Source: an uncultured Bacteroides sp. (GTDB lineage: Bacteria > Bacteroidota > Bacteroidia > Bacteroidales > Bacteroidaceae). Taken from it: a DNA stretch of 64,000 bases. How positions within the stretch are numbered: the first letter of the stretch is position 1; every line of letters begins with the position of its first letter. Below the pieces are notes generated by a model, which was given only the letters and a program-made list of their open reading frames with translations, was not told where the DNA came from and did not search any database. The DNA lies in contig NZ_CAUFUE010000024.1 of assembly GCF_959029255.1 (NCBI RefSeq), forward strand, positions 23,235-87,234. The letters run 5' to 3'. Position numbers and translations under genes: made by a program. This document shows, in pieces, positions 35,042 to 43,162 of this stretch.

Positions 35042-36379
35042 ATGGGAGATTCAAAAGCATTTCTAAATATTCCCCGCCAGGAAGCGGGCTATCGTCCGAT
35101 ACATGAACGTATCACCGATTTCAGTCAAGTAGAACAAACATTGAACAGTCACGACCGCAAACTTCAGGCATCACGGTGCATGGATTGCGGTGTACCATTC
35201 TGTCATTGGGCATGCCCGTTGGGCAACAAGCAACCGGAGTTTCAGGACGCACTCTATAAAGGGAAATGGCGTGAAGCCTATCAAGTATTGAATGAAACGA
35301 ATGACTTCCCCGAATTCACAGGACGTATCTGCCCGGCCCTTTGTGAAAAATCATGTGTGCTAAAACTCTCCTGCGACTCTCCGGTAACTATACGGGAAAA
35401 CGAGGCAGCCATTGCCGAAGCTGCTTTTCGCGAGGGCTATGTTACCCCTCTCCGTCCCAAGCGCAATGGGAAAAAAATAGCCGTTATCGGTGCAGGTCCT
35501 GCCGGGTTGAGTGTTGCCGTACAACTGAATGCACGCGGCTACGAGGTCACGATATTTGATAGTAGGCCCATGCCGGGTGGGCTGCTCCGTTACGGTATTC
35601 CTAACTTCAAACTCCCTAAGGAAGTGATAGACCGCCGTATGGATATACTAAAAGCCGAAGGTATCCGGTTTGAAATGAGTGTCCATATTGACATGCAGAA
35701 ACTACCGGCAGATTTCGACGCATACGCTGTCTGCACCGGAACACCTATTGCCCGCGACCTCGCCATTCCCGGTCGTGAACTGAAAGGTATCTACTTTGCG
35801 CTTGATATGCTATCGCAGCAAAACCGTATTCTTGACGGAGAAACATTCTCCAAAGAAGAGCTTGTCAATGCCAAAGGCAAACGGGTGCTCATTATCGGCG
35901 GCGGAGATACCGGTTCAGACTGTATCGGTACAAGCATCCGCCAAGGAGCTGCAAGTGTAACTCAAATTGAAATCATGCCACAACCTCCCATGGGACATAA
36001 TGATGCTACTCCCTGGCCACAATGGCCCGTGATACTGAAAACCACCAGCAGCCACGAAGAAGGTTGCATACGTCGCTGGTCATTGGCTTCCAACCGGTTT
36101 ATTGGCAAGAACGGAAAAGTTTGCGGTGTAGAAGTGGAAGAAGTGGAGTGGCTTCCGGCAAAAGACGGTAACCGCCCTACCATGAAACTCACGGGAAAGA
36201 AAGAAATAATAGATACAGATATGGTACTGCTTGCCATGGGTTTCTTGAAACCGGAACACCCGCAATTCCCCCAAAATGTATTTATAGCCGGTGATGCCGC
36301 CAATGGTGCCAGTCTCGTAGTACGTGCACTGGCCGATGGGCGCAAAATAGCGGCAGAGATAGACAAACATCTATCTTAA
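35042..36379 (+). CDS. gltD: Glutamate synthase, small subunit (NAD(P)H-dependent)
   Basis: This 445-residue flavoprotein passes electrons from NAD(P)H to GltB. The N-terminal cysteine clusters CMDCGVPFCHWACPLGN and CPALCEKSC hold two 4Fe-4S centres. The FAD-binding Rossmann motif VIGAGPAGLSVAVQLN lies near 145, the NAD(P)H site IIGGGDTGSDC near 285, and the final FAD contact is FIAGDAANGASLV. The order and length match bacterial GltD. It is 50 bases after gltB and 45 before asnB. Confidence 0.97.
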   Translation: MGDSKAFLNIPRQEAGYRPIHERITDFSQVEQTLNSHDRKLQASRCMDCGVPFCHWACPLGNKQPEFQDALYKGKWREAYQVLNETNDFPEFTGRICPALCEKSCVLKLSCDSPVTIRENEAAIAEAAFREGYVTPLRPKRNGKKIAVIGAGPAGLSVAVQLNARGYEVTIFDSRPMPGGLLRYGIPNFKLPKEVIDRRMDILKAEGIRFEMSVHIDMQKLPADFDAYAVCTGTPIARDLAIPGRELKGIYFALDMLSQQNRILDGETFSKEELVNAKGKRVLIIGGGDTGSDCIGTSIRQGAASVTQIEIMPQPPMGHNDATPWPQWPVILKTTSSHEEGCIRRWSLASNRFIGKNGKVCGVEVEEVEWLPAKDGNRPTMKLTGKKEIIDTDMVLLAMGFLKPEHPQFPQNVFIAGDAANGASLVVRALADGRKIAAEIDKHLS

Positions 36380-36424
36380 CAGCCATCGATTATCTTTTAT
36401 ATATTATATTTTATACTTAACATC

Positions 36425-38146
36425 ATGTGTGGAATAACAGGTATCTTCAACATACAATCTCAAACTCAAGAGTTGAGAGACAAAGCGCTTAAAATGGCGC
36501 AGAAAATCCGTCATCGCGGACCGGATTGGAGCGGTATTTACGTAGGTGGTTCAGCCATCCTGGCACACGAACGTCTATCCATCGTTGACCCTCAATCTGG
36601 AGGGCAACCTCTGTACTCTCCGGACCGTAAACAAATTCTTGCCGTCAACGGTGAGATATACAATCACCGTGAAATCCGTGCACGTTATTCAGGTAAATAC
36701 GCCTTTCAGACAGGTTCGGACTGCGAGGTTATCCTCGCTCTCTACAGAGACAAAGGCATCCACTTCCTCGAAGAGCTGAACGGCATTTTCGCTTTCGCCC
36801 TCTATGACGAAGAAACTGACGATTATCTGATTGCCCGTGATCCCATCGGCGTTATCCCTCTCTATATTGGGAAAGACCAAGAAGGTCATATCTACTTCGG
36901 TAGCGAACTGAAAGCCCTCGAAGGTTTCTGCGATGAATATGAACCCTTCCTACCGGGACACTACTACTGGGGACGTGAAAGAAAAATGCACCGCTGGTAC
37001 ACCCGAGACTGGATGGACTACGAAGCCGTAAAAGATAACTATACTCCTGCCGCCGAACGTAATGCCTCTGCCACTACTATCGACCGTAAAGCCTACGGCA
37101 TGCAAGTCTCTGCCGTGCGCTCTGCCCTTGAGGACGCCGTACAACGGCAACTCATGTCTGATGTACCTTACGGGGTACTGTTATCCGGCGGACTTGATTC
37201 TTCCGTCATCTCTGCCATCGCCAAAAAATATGCCGCCAAACGTATTGAAACGGACAACAAATCTGACGCCTGGTGGCCTCAACTCCACTCTTTCGCGGTA
37301 GGTCTGAAAGGAGCGCCCGACCTGCTCAAAGCACGTGAAGTGGCACAATACATCGGTACGGTTCATCATGAAATAAACTATACCATCCAAGAAGGGTTGG
37401 ATGCCATCCGTGATGTCATTTATTTCATCGAAACTTACGATGTAACCACCGTGAGAGCTTCTACCCCAATGTATCTGTTGGCACGTGTCATCAAAAGTAT
37501 GGGTATCAAAATGGTACTCAGCGGTGAAGGTGCCGACGAAGTCTTCGGCGGTTATCTTTATTTCCATAAGGCTCCTACTCCGCAAGCCTTTCACGAAGAG
37601 ACTGTGCGCAAGCTTTCCAAATTACACATGTACGACTGTCTGCGTGCCAACAAGAGTCTTGCCGCCTGGGGTGTGGAAGGTCGTGTTCCTTTCCTCGACA
37701 AAGAATTTCTGGATGTAGCTATGCGTGTTAATCCTATCACCAAGATGTGTCCGGGTAAAGAGATTGAAAAGAAAATAGTTCGCGAAGCTTTTGCCGACAT
37801 GTTACCCGAAAGCGTGGCATGGCGGCAGAAGGAACAATTCTCCGATGGTGTGGGCTACTCTTGGATTGATACCCTGAAAGCTATCACCGCCACTGCCGTC
37901 AGTGACGAACAAATGGCACATGCCGCAGAACGTTTCCCCATTCATACTCCACAAAACAAGGAAGAATATTATTACCGTACCATTTTTGAAGAACACTTTC
38001 CCAGCGCAAGTGCAGCTCTAAGCGTGCCCAGTGTGCCAAGTGTAGCCTGCTCCACCGCCGAGGCGCTTGCATGGGATGCCTCCTTCCAAGGAAAGAACGA
38101 CCCAAGCGGACGTGCTGTTGCCGGAGTACACGAAGAAGCCTACTGA
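36425..38146 (+). CDS. asnB: Asparagine synthase B (glutamine-hydrolysing)
   Basis: The protein has 573 residues. Catalytic Cys2 starts the Ntn glutaminase (MCGITGIF, then RHRGPDWSG). The synthetase half has the ATP-pyrophosphatase loop LLSGGLDSSVIS near 255 and SGEGADEVFGGYLYFHKAP near 365. It converts aspartate to asparagine with glutamine nitrogen. Compared with about 554 residues in E. coli AsnB, there is an extra C-terminal tail (after about 530). The tail is rich in Ser, Ala and Val, with a short SVPSVPSV repeat and no known role. It is the last gene of gltB-gltD-asnB. Confidence 0.95.
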   Translation: MCGITGIFNIQSQTQELRDKALKMAQKIRHRGPDWSGIYVGGSAILAHERLSIVDPQSGGQPLYSPDRKQILAVNGEIYNHREIRARYSGKYAFQTGSDCEVILALYRDKGIHFLEELNGIFAFALYDEETDDYLIARDPIGVIPLYIGKDQEGHIYFGSELKALEGFCDEYEPFLPGHYYWGRERKMHRWYTRDWMDYEAVKDNYTPAAERNASATTIDRKAYGMQVSAVRSALEDAVQRQLMSDVPYGVLLSGGLDSSVISAIAKKYAAKRIETDNKSDAWWPQLHSFAVGLKGAPDLLKAREVAQYIGTVHHEINYTIQEGLDAIRDVIYFIETYDVTTVRASTPMYLLARVIKSMGIKMVLSGEGADEVFGGYLYFHKAPTPQAFHEETVRKLSKLHMYDCLRANKSLAAWGVEGRVPFLDKEFLDVAMRVNPITKMCPGKEIEKKIVREAFADMLPESVAWRQKEQFSDGVGYSWIDTLKAITATAVSDEQMAHAAERFPIHTPQNKEEYYYRTIFEEHFPSASAALSVPSVPSVACSTAEALAWDASFQGKNDPSGRAVAGVHEEAY

Positions 38147-38198
38147 TAGTCTAGAAAAAGTTACAAAGGAATTTTATAGCACTTATCACAGTATGAAA

Positions 38199-38240
38199 AA
38201 GGGGCTGAATTCTATATTTACACATAGATTTCAGCCCCTT
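38199..38240. terminator. Long hairpin downstream of asnB
   Basis: AAGGGGCTGAA (38199-38209) pairs perfectly with 38230-38240, and an inner TCTAT/ATAGA pair extends the stem to about 16 bp. The T-run follows on the minus strand, not the plus. It is therefore either a stabiliser of the gltB-gltD-asnB 3' end or a terminator for leftward transcription. Confidence 0.55.
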
Positions 38241-38289
38241 CTCAATGAATAACTTCCTTTTTTAGAAAGCCGTAGAAAAAGAAGAAAAC

Positions 38290-38420
38290 GGAAAGTTAAC
38301 ATCGTTACCCGGAGGAAAGTTAACATCGTTGCAGAAAGGAAGTTAACTAAGTGAGTGTAATGAAGTTAACTAAGTATGCATCACGAAGTTAACTAAGTAT
38401 ATATAAACAAGTTAACTTCC
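38290..38420. repeat. Intergenic array 5: six AGTTAAC-centred units, 23-24-bp period
   Basis: The core AGTTAAC starts at 38294, 38318, 38341, 38364, 38387 and 38410, i.e. spacings 24, 23, 23, 23, 23. Units 1-2 read AAAGTTAACATCGTT. Units 3-5 read AAGTTAACTAAGT. Unit 6 reads AAGTTAACTTCCT. The 38147-38538 gap also holds the hairpin at 38199 and a -7 box at 38505. There is no gene in it. Confidence 0.85.
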
Positions 38421-38504
38421 TTTCCACCTCCCTTCATATCGTAAGAAAAGTCATAGAAATAAAAACTTAATGAATCGTTTACCCGTTTATTGCGAAGCTT
38501 CCAT

Positions 38505-38512
38505 TATCTTTG
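38505..38512 (+). promoter_or_regulatory. Bacteroidota -7 box (TATCTTTG)
   Basis: TATCTTTG lies 26 bases before ATG 38539. It falls inside the longest possible frame (from 38470), which argues that the phosphodiesterase starts at 38539. Confidence 0.55.
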
Positions 38513-38538
38513 ACTGGATAAATATTAAAACTTTAATA

Positions 38539-39312
38539 ATGATGAATCTAAGAAAAATTATTCTTTCAACCTCGTTGTTGCTTGTCACATGCGGTGCTAT
38601 GCAAGCACAGAAAACCCGGGTGATTGCTCATCGCGGCTTTTGGAAAACCGACGGTTCTGCGCAAAACTCCATCGCATCACTGGTAAAAGCCGATTCCATC
38701 GGCTGCTACGGTTCCGAATTTGACGTATGGCTTACTTCTGATAATCAGCTGGTAGTGAACCATGACGCCACCTTTAAAGGCGTAAATATGCAAAAATCTA
38801 CTGCCCAAGAGTGTACGGCAGTGATACTGGATAACGGCGAACCACTCCCCACCCTGAAACAATATCTTGAAACAGCGAAAGGATTGAAAACACGTCTTAT
38901 CCTTGAACTGAAAGCCCATAAAACTCCAGAACAAGAAACACGTGCAGTGGAAGGTATCGTGAAGATGGTTAAAGATATGGGACTGGAAAATCGCATGGAA
39001 TACATCACTTTCTCCCGCCATGCCACTAAAGAGTTTATCCGCCTTGCTCCTCAAGGAACCCCCGTATACTATCTGGAAGGAGACCTCACCCCGAAAGAAC
39101 TGAAAGAATGGGGATGTGCCGGACCTGACTATCATTACAGTGTATTCAAGAAACACCCCGAGTGGATTACAGAATGCCATAACTTGGGACTGAAAGTCAA
39201 TGCCTGGACTGTAAATGACATCAAGGATATGAAATGGCTCATCAAGCACGGAGTAGATTTCATTACCACCAATGAACCTATATTATTAGAAGATGTATTA
39301 ATGGGGAATTGA
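38539..39312 (+). CDS. Glycerophosphodiester phosphodiesterase family protein, secreted
   Basis: This 257-residue protein runs from ATG 38539, with a signal peptide MNLRKIILSTSLLLVTCGAMQA. The frame extends to 38470, but the signal peptide and the -7 box at 38505 favour the later start. GDPD motifs are clear: AHRGFW with catalytic His31-Arg32, AQNSIASL, SEFDVWLTSDNQLVVNHD, and LILELK. The family cleaves glycerophosphodiesters to glycerol-3-phosphate and an alcohol, usually with a metal ion. Export implies a periplasmic role in phospholipid or teichoic-like breakdown. A hairpin and a 71-bp palindromic element follow. Confidence 0.9.
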   Translation: MMNLRKIILSTSLLLVTCGAMQAQKTRVIAHRGFWKTDGSAQNSIASLVKADSIGCYGSEFDVWLTSDNQLVVNHDATFKGVNMQKSTAQECTAVILDNGEPLPTLKQYLETAKGLKTRLILELKAHKTPEQETRAVEGIVKMVKDMGLENRMEYITFSRHATKEFIRLAPQGTPVYYLEGDLTPKELKEWGCAGPDYHYSVFKKHPEWITECHNLGLKVNAWTVNDIKDMKWLIKHGVDFITTNEPILLEDVLMGN

Positions 39313-39341
39313 CCTATTACAACACATATAGTCAGAAAAAT

Positions 39342-39490
39342 CAAATAAAGAGGTTGTGTCATCCTCTTAATATTTTCTTTTAGGCGCGAATTACGCGAAT
39401 TTCACGGATTTAGTTTATTGAATCTGCATTATTCCGCGTAATCCGCGCCTAGTGTTATAACATTATAAAAGTACCCGTGTGCTTTTGACA
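39342..39490 (-). repeat. Dispersed palindromic element, copy 1 (core 39381-39451)
   Basis: The 71-bp core has 20-bp arms TAGGCGCGAATTACGCGAAT (39381-39400) and 39432-39451, built from 9-mers AATTCGCGT/AATCCGCGC. Its reverse complement differs from the second copy (56082-56152) at five positions. Similarity extends into both flanks, including an AAGAGG/CCTCTT hairpin (39348-39368) on the gene side and a CACACG...ACTTT stretch on the other. It lies 30 bases after the phosphodiesterase stop. Confidence 0.85.
39348..39380 (+). terminator. Hairpin downstream of the phosphodiesterase gene
   Basis: AAGAGG (39348-39353) and CCTCTT (39363-39368) form a 6-bp stem, followed by a T-rich tract (AATATTTTCTTTT). 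It is a modest intrinsic terminator and belongs to the dispersed element. Confidence 0.5.
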
Positions 39491-39715
39491 TATCCTCTTT
39501 ATTCTTTTTATAAGTACCTAAAGTTCGAATTACTGAACATTTTCATTTATCTATTTCAGATGTTTTTCTTGCCGATATTACAATTTATATAAATATGACC
39601 GTTATAAACTTCTAAATTGAAAGATGATTGACTTATATTTATATTGAATGAAAGCATATATATAAATAAATAGAAATAAGACACGTATTTAAAGGTATTA
39701 TATTCCAAAACGTCG

Positions 39716-39723
39716 TATATTTG
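39716..39723 (+). promoter_or_regulatory. Bacteroidota -7 box (TATATTTG) for dapF-dapL
   Basis: TATATTTG ends 48 bases before the dapF ATG at 39772. The longer dapF frame opens at a TTG within this box, which argues against the longer start. Confidence 0.5.
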
Positions 39724-39771
39724 CACATAAATAAATCAAAAGGATATGTTCATAGAAAATTAAAACACAAA

Positions 39772-40623
39772 ATGACAAGAAGCATTAAATTCACCAAGAT
39801 GCATGGCGCAGGAAATGACTACATCTATGTAGACACTACCAGATACCCCATCGAAAATCCCGAGGAACTTTCGAAAAGATGGAGTACACCGCATACGGGA
39901 ATTGGCAGTGACGGCCTAGTGCTTATCGGGCGTTCTCCCCAAGCAGACTTCAGCATGCGTATTTTTAATGCCGATGGTTCGGAAGCCATGATGTGCGGCA
40001 ATGCCAGCCGATGCATCGGAAAATATGTTTTTGATAACGGATTGACAAAAAAGACAGAAATAACACTTGATACCCTATCAGGAATTAAAGTCCTGAAACT
40101 TCACATAACCAATGGTGAGGTGAGTACCGTTACCGTTGATATGGGTATTCCGGGTGATGAACTCGTGAACTATGACGGGATGGGTGCCAAACCGATGAAA
40201 GAGCATCCTATCATGGTGGATGGTGAGCGATTTATCGCAACTACCGTATCTATGGGAAATCCGCATCTGGTTGTTTTTGTGGATGATATTAATCGCATAG
40301 ATTTAACTTCTACAGGCTCTAAGCTGGAACGGCATCCTTTATTCCCGGGACGAATCAATGTGGAATTTGCGCAAGTGTTGGGAAAAGGCAGAATAAGGAT
40401 GCGAGTGTGGGAACGGGGTTCGGGAATAACCCGGGCTTGCGGCACAGGAGCTTGCGCTACTGCCGTGGCCGCTTTCAAAACCGGACGGGCAGGACGGAAA
40501 TCGGAAATCATTATGGATGGAGGTACGCTCACCATTGAATGGGAGGTTGCAACCGGACATGTATTGATGACCGGAGGAGCCACAAAGGTATTTGAGGGAG
40601 AGGCGGAAATGAATGATGAATGA
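39772..40623 (+). CDS. dapF: Diaminopimelate epimerase
   Basis: The protein has 283 residues from ATG 39772. The frame reaches back to a TTG at 39721, but that overlaps a promoter box. The two catalytic cysteines lie in the conserved motifs MCGNASRC and ACGTGACA. The N-terminal KMHGAGNDYIYVD and the HTGIGSDGL loop are typical. It converts LL- to meso-diaminopimelate, the immediate precursor of lysine and of the peptidoglycan cross-link. It is 24 bases upstream of dapL, which makes its substrate, so two successive steps are encoded together. Confidence 0.97.
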   Translation: MTRSIKFTKMHGAGNDYIYVDTTRYPIENPEELSKRWSTPHTGIGSDGLVLIGRSPQADFSMRIFNADGSEAMMCGNASRCIGKYVFDNGLTKKTEITLDTLSGIKVLKLHITNGEVSTVTVDMGIPGDELVNYDGMGAKPMKEHPIMVDGERFIATTVSMGNPHLVVFVDDINRIDLTSTGSKLERHPLFPGRINVEFAQVLGKGRIRMRVWERGSGITRACGTGACATAVAAFKTGRAGRKSEIIMDGGTLTIEWEVATGHVLMTGGATKVFEGEAEMNDE

Positions 40624-40647
40624 TGAACACTTAAAACAACAAAGAAT

Positions 40648-41880
40648 ATGGCATTAGTTAACGAACATTTTTTAAAACTACCGGGCAGTTATTTATTTTC
40701 AGACATAGCTAAAAAGGTAAATACTTTCAGGATAACACACCCCAAACAAGATGTCATCCGTCTGGGTATTGGAGATGTTACCCGGCCACTGCCACCAGTC
40801 TGCATCGAAGCCATGCACAAGGCAGTGGAAGAGATGGCTGACATTAAGACCTTCCGTGGTTACGGACCGGAACAGGGATATGACTTTTTGATTGAAGCCA
40901 TCATTAAACACGATTATGCGGCACGCGGCATACACTTCAGCCCAACGGAAATTTTTGTAAACGACGGAGCCAAAAGTGACACGGGAAACATCGGAGATAT
41001 TCTCCGCCATGACAACAGTGTGGGAGTAACCGACCCCATCTATCCGGTATACATTGACAGCAACGTGATGTGCGGACGTGCCGGAATATTGGAAGAAAAC
41101 GGTAAATGGAGTAATGTAACCTACATGCCTTGTACCGCTGAAAACAATTTTATTCCGGAAATTCCTGACAAACGTATCGATATTGTTTATCTTTGTTACC
41201 CAAATAACCCGACGGGTACTACTTTAACCAAGCCTGAACTGAAAAAATGGGTGGATTATGCACTCGAAAATGATACACTCATCTTGTTTGATGCCGCCTA
41301 CGAGGCATTTATCCAAGAAGAAGATGTGCCCCACTCGATTTATGAAATAAAAGGAGCCAAGAAATGCGCTATCGAGTTCCGCAGTTTTTCGAAGACTGCC
41401 GGATTTACAGGAGTCCGTTGCGGATACACCGTAGTGCCGAAAGAACTGACAGCCGCCACTTTGGGAGGTGAACGTATCCCGCTCAATAAACTTTGGAACC
41501 GTCGCCAGTGTACCAAGTTCAACGGTACCAGTTACATTACCCAAAGGGCTGCGGCAGCTATCTATACCCCCGAGGGCAGAAAACAGATAAAAGAAACGAT
41601 TGATTACTATATGGATAATGCCCGGACAATGAAAAAAGGTTTAGAAGCTGCGGGGTTGAAAGTGTACGGTGGAGTGAATGCACCTTATATCTGGTTGAAA
41701 ACGCCCAACGGCGCCAGTTCCTGGCGCTTCTTTGAACAGATGTTGTACGAAGCCAATGTAGTAGGAACTCCCGGTGTGGGATTTGGTCCAAGCGGTGAAG
41801 GATATATCCGTCTGACCGCCTTCGGCAAGCACGAAGATTGCGTAGAGGCCATGCGACGCATCAGGAACCGGATGAAATAA
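40648..41880 (+). CDS. dapL: LL-diaminopimelate aminotransferase
   Basis: This 410-residue fold-type I PLP enzyme makes LL-diaminopimelate directly from tetrahydrodipicolinate using glutamate. It replaces the succinylase route (DapD, DapC, DapE). Motifs include NDGAKSDTGNI at the phosphate-binding turn, CYPNNPTGTTL, and the PLP lysine in RSFSKTAGFTGVRCGY. Length and motifs match the plant/Chlamydia/Bacteroidota enzyme. It consumes glutamate made by the adjacent glutamate synthase, and its product is the substrate of the upstream dapF. Confidence 0.96.
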   Translation: MALVNEHFLKLPGSYLFSDIAKKVNTFRITHPKQDVIRLGIGDVTRPLPPVCIEAMHKAVEEMADIKTFRGYGPEQGYDFLIEAIIKHDYAARGIHFSPTEIFVNDGAKSDTGNIGDILRHDNSVGVTDPIYPVYIDSNVMCGRAGILEENGKWSNVTYMPCTAENNFIPEIPDKRIDIVYLCYPNNPTGTTLTKPELKKWVDYALENDTLILFDAAYEAFIQEEDVPHSIYEIKGAKKCAIEFRSFSKTAGFTGVRCGYTVVPKELTAATLGGERIPLNKLWNRRQCTKFNGTSYITQRAAAAIYTPEGRKQIKETIDYYMDNARTMKKGLEAAGLKVYGGVNAPYIWLKTPNGASSWRFFEQMLYEANVVGTPGVGFGPSGEGYIRLTAFGKHEDCVEAMRRIRNRMK

Positions 41881-41920
41881 TTAAAAGAATAGTTTAAGCG
41901 CGATACTATAAAAAAAGAGT

Positions 41921-41935
41921 CGGATTGATCATCCG
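41921..41935. promoter_or_regulatory. Small dyad upstream of the porin-glnK-amtB genes
   Basis: CGGAT-TGATC-ATCCG forms a 5-bp inverted repeat 32 bases before the porin start codon. It could be an operator or a leader hairpin. No clear -7 box accompanies it. Confidence 0.3.
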
Positions 41936-41967
41936 CATGATTATTCTAATTTAAAAGGTAAGAAGGT

Positions 41968-42696
41968 ATGAAAACAAGAAACATTAAACTAGGAGTAATA
42001 GCAATGGCGTTATTGTCAACGACATTGCCTTTCACGGCAAAAGCGCAGGACAAAGTAGAAGCATCGGTAGGCGCTGATCTGGTAAGCGGTTACATCTGGC
42101 GCGGCCAGGATTTGGGTGGTGTCAGTTTGCAGCCAAGCGTATCCATAGCTTATAAGGGTTTTTCTCTTGAAGCCTGGGGGTCAGTAGGTATCGAGAGTAA
42201 GGATGCCAAAGAGCTTGACCTCACGTTAGGTTACTCTATAGGTGGGTTCAGTGTATCGGTTACTGATTATTGGTTTAACGAAGGTGCAGGTTATATGCAC
42301 TACAATGCCCACGAAACAGCGCATGTGTTTGAAGCTCAAGTAGGTTATGATTTCGGTCCGGTATCCGTAAACTGGTATACGAACTTCGCCGGAGATGACT
42401 ACGCAAAATACAACGGAAAACGCGCTTATTCTTCTTATATCTCGGTAGCGGCTCCCTTCAAGTTGGGTGGTTTGAACTGGACAGCCGAAATCGGCGCCAC
42501 TCCCTGGGAAACGAATTTCTATAACTATGTAGAAGACAAATGCCCTGGCTCCAACGGATTTGCCGTATGCGACATCAGCCTCGGCGCATCGAAGGACATC
42601 AAGATTACCAACTCATTCTCTCTGCCACTGTTTGCCAAAGCTACCTGGAACCCCAGAACAGAAGGCGCATACTTTGTAGTAGGATTAAGTTTTTAA
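41968..42696 (+). CDS. Outer-membrane protein, TorF/Gcw_chp-like putative porin
   Basis: This 242-residue protein has a signal peptide cleaved after AKA (MKTRNIKLGVIAMALLSTTLPFTAKAQ). The mature part alternates aromatic and small residues in short strands, starting VEASVGADLVSGYIWRGQDLGG. That matches the Gcw_chp/TorF group of small barrel proteins. It ends GAYFVVGLSF with a terminal Phe, the usual outer-membrane beta-barrel signal. It lies 22 bases upstream of the PII gene and then amtB, so it may let ammonium or another nitrogen source cross the outer membrane. That role is inference from position. Confidence 0.75.
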   Translation: MKTRNIKLGVIAMALLSTTLPFTAKAQDKVEASVGADLVSGYIWRGQDLGGVSLQPSVSIAYKGFSLEAWGSVGIESKDAKELDLTLGYSIGGFSVSVTDYWFNEGAGYMHYNAHETAHVFEAQVGYDFGPVSVNWYTNFAGDDYAKYNGKRAYSSYISVAAPFKLGGLNWTAEIGATPWETNFYNYVEDKCPGSNGFAVCDISLGASKDIKITNSFSLPLFAKATWNPRTEGAYFVVGLSF

Positions 42697-42718
42697 GAAC
42701 CACAAAACAATTTAAGGT

Positions 42719-43075
42719 ATGAAAAAGATTGAAGCTATCATCCGCAAAACCAAATTCGAGGAAGTGAAAGACGCACTTCTTGAAGCGGACATCGAATGGT
42801 TCTCTTACTATGACGTAAGAGGTATCGGGAAATCCAGACAAGCCAGAATCTATCGCGGCGTACTATACGATACCAGTTCCATCGAACGAATTTTGATTTC
42901 CATCGTGGTGCGCGACAAAAATGCCGAGAAAACCGTACAGGCCATCATCAAAGCTGCACAAACCGGCGAAATAGGTGACGGACGTATCTTCATCATCCCC
43001 ATTGAAGACGCCATCCGCATCCGCACCGCCGAAAGGGGTGACATCGCCCTCTATAATGCCGAACAGGAAAGATAA
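42719..43075 (+). CDS. glnK: Nitrogen regulatory protein P-II
   Basis: This 118-residue PII protein starts MKKIEAIIRKTKFEEV. The T-loop (about 37-55) contains YRGVLY, whose second tyrosine, Tyr50, corresponds to the uridylylated Tyr51 of E. coli PII. The loop is one residue shorter than in E. coli. The C-terminal signature GEIGDGRIFIIPIEDAIRIRT contacts ATP. It would bind ATP/ADP and 2-oxoglutarate and block the AmtB pore when nitrogen is plentiful. Position directly before amtB favours the name glnK over glnB. No uridylyltransferase gene (glnD) lies in the window. Confidence 0.95.
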   Translation: MKKIEAIIRKTKFEEVKDALLEADIEWFSYYDVRGIGKSRQARIYRGVLYDTSSIERILISIVVRDKNAEKTVQAIIKAAQTGEIGDGRIFIIPIEDAIRIRTAERGDIALYNAEQER

Positions 43076-43162
43076 CAGGCAGCACTCAAACCACAAAAAG
43101 TCAACCGGGCGGCGTGCCCGATGACAAACAAAAATACAAGTACAACAAAAATCAAAGAGATT

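Larger units (their letters stand above)
39313..39771. other. Gap between the phosphodiesterase gene and dapF
   Basis: This 459-base AT-rich gap holds a hairpin (39348-39368), the 71-bp palindromic element (39381-39451) and a -7 box (39716-39723). Between about 39490 and 39700 I see only AT-rich sequence without a coding frame. Confidence 0.6.

Noticed and set aside
43106..43120. CGGGC-GGCGT-GCCCG hairpin between glnK and amtB as a terminator
   Set aside because: The stem is only 5 bp with no T-run. It is at most a weak attenuator between co-transcribed genes.
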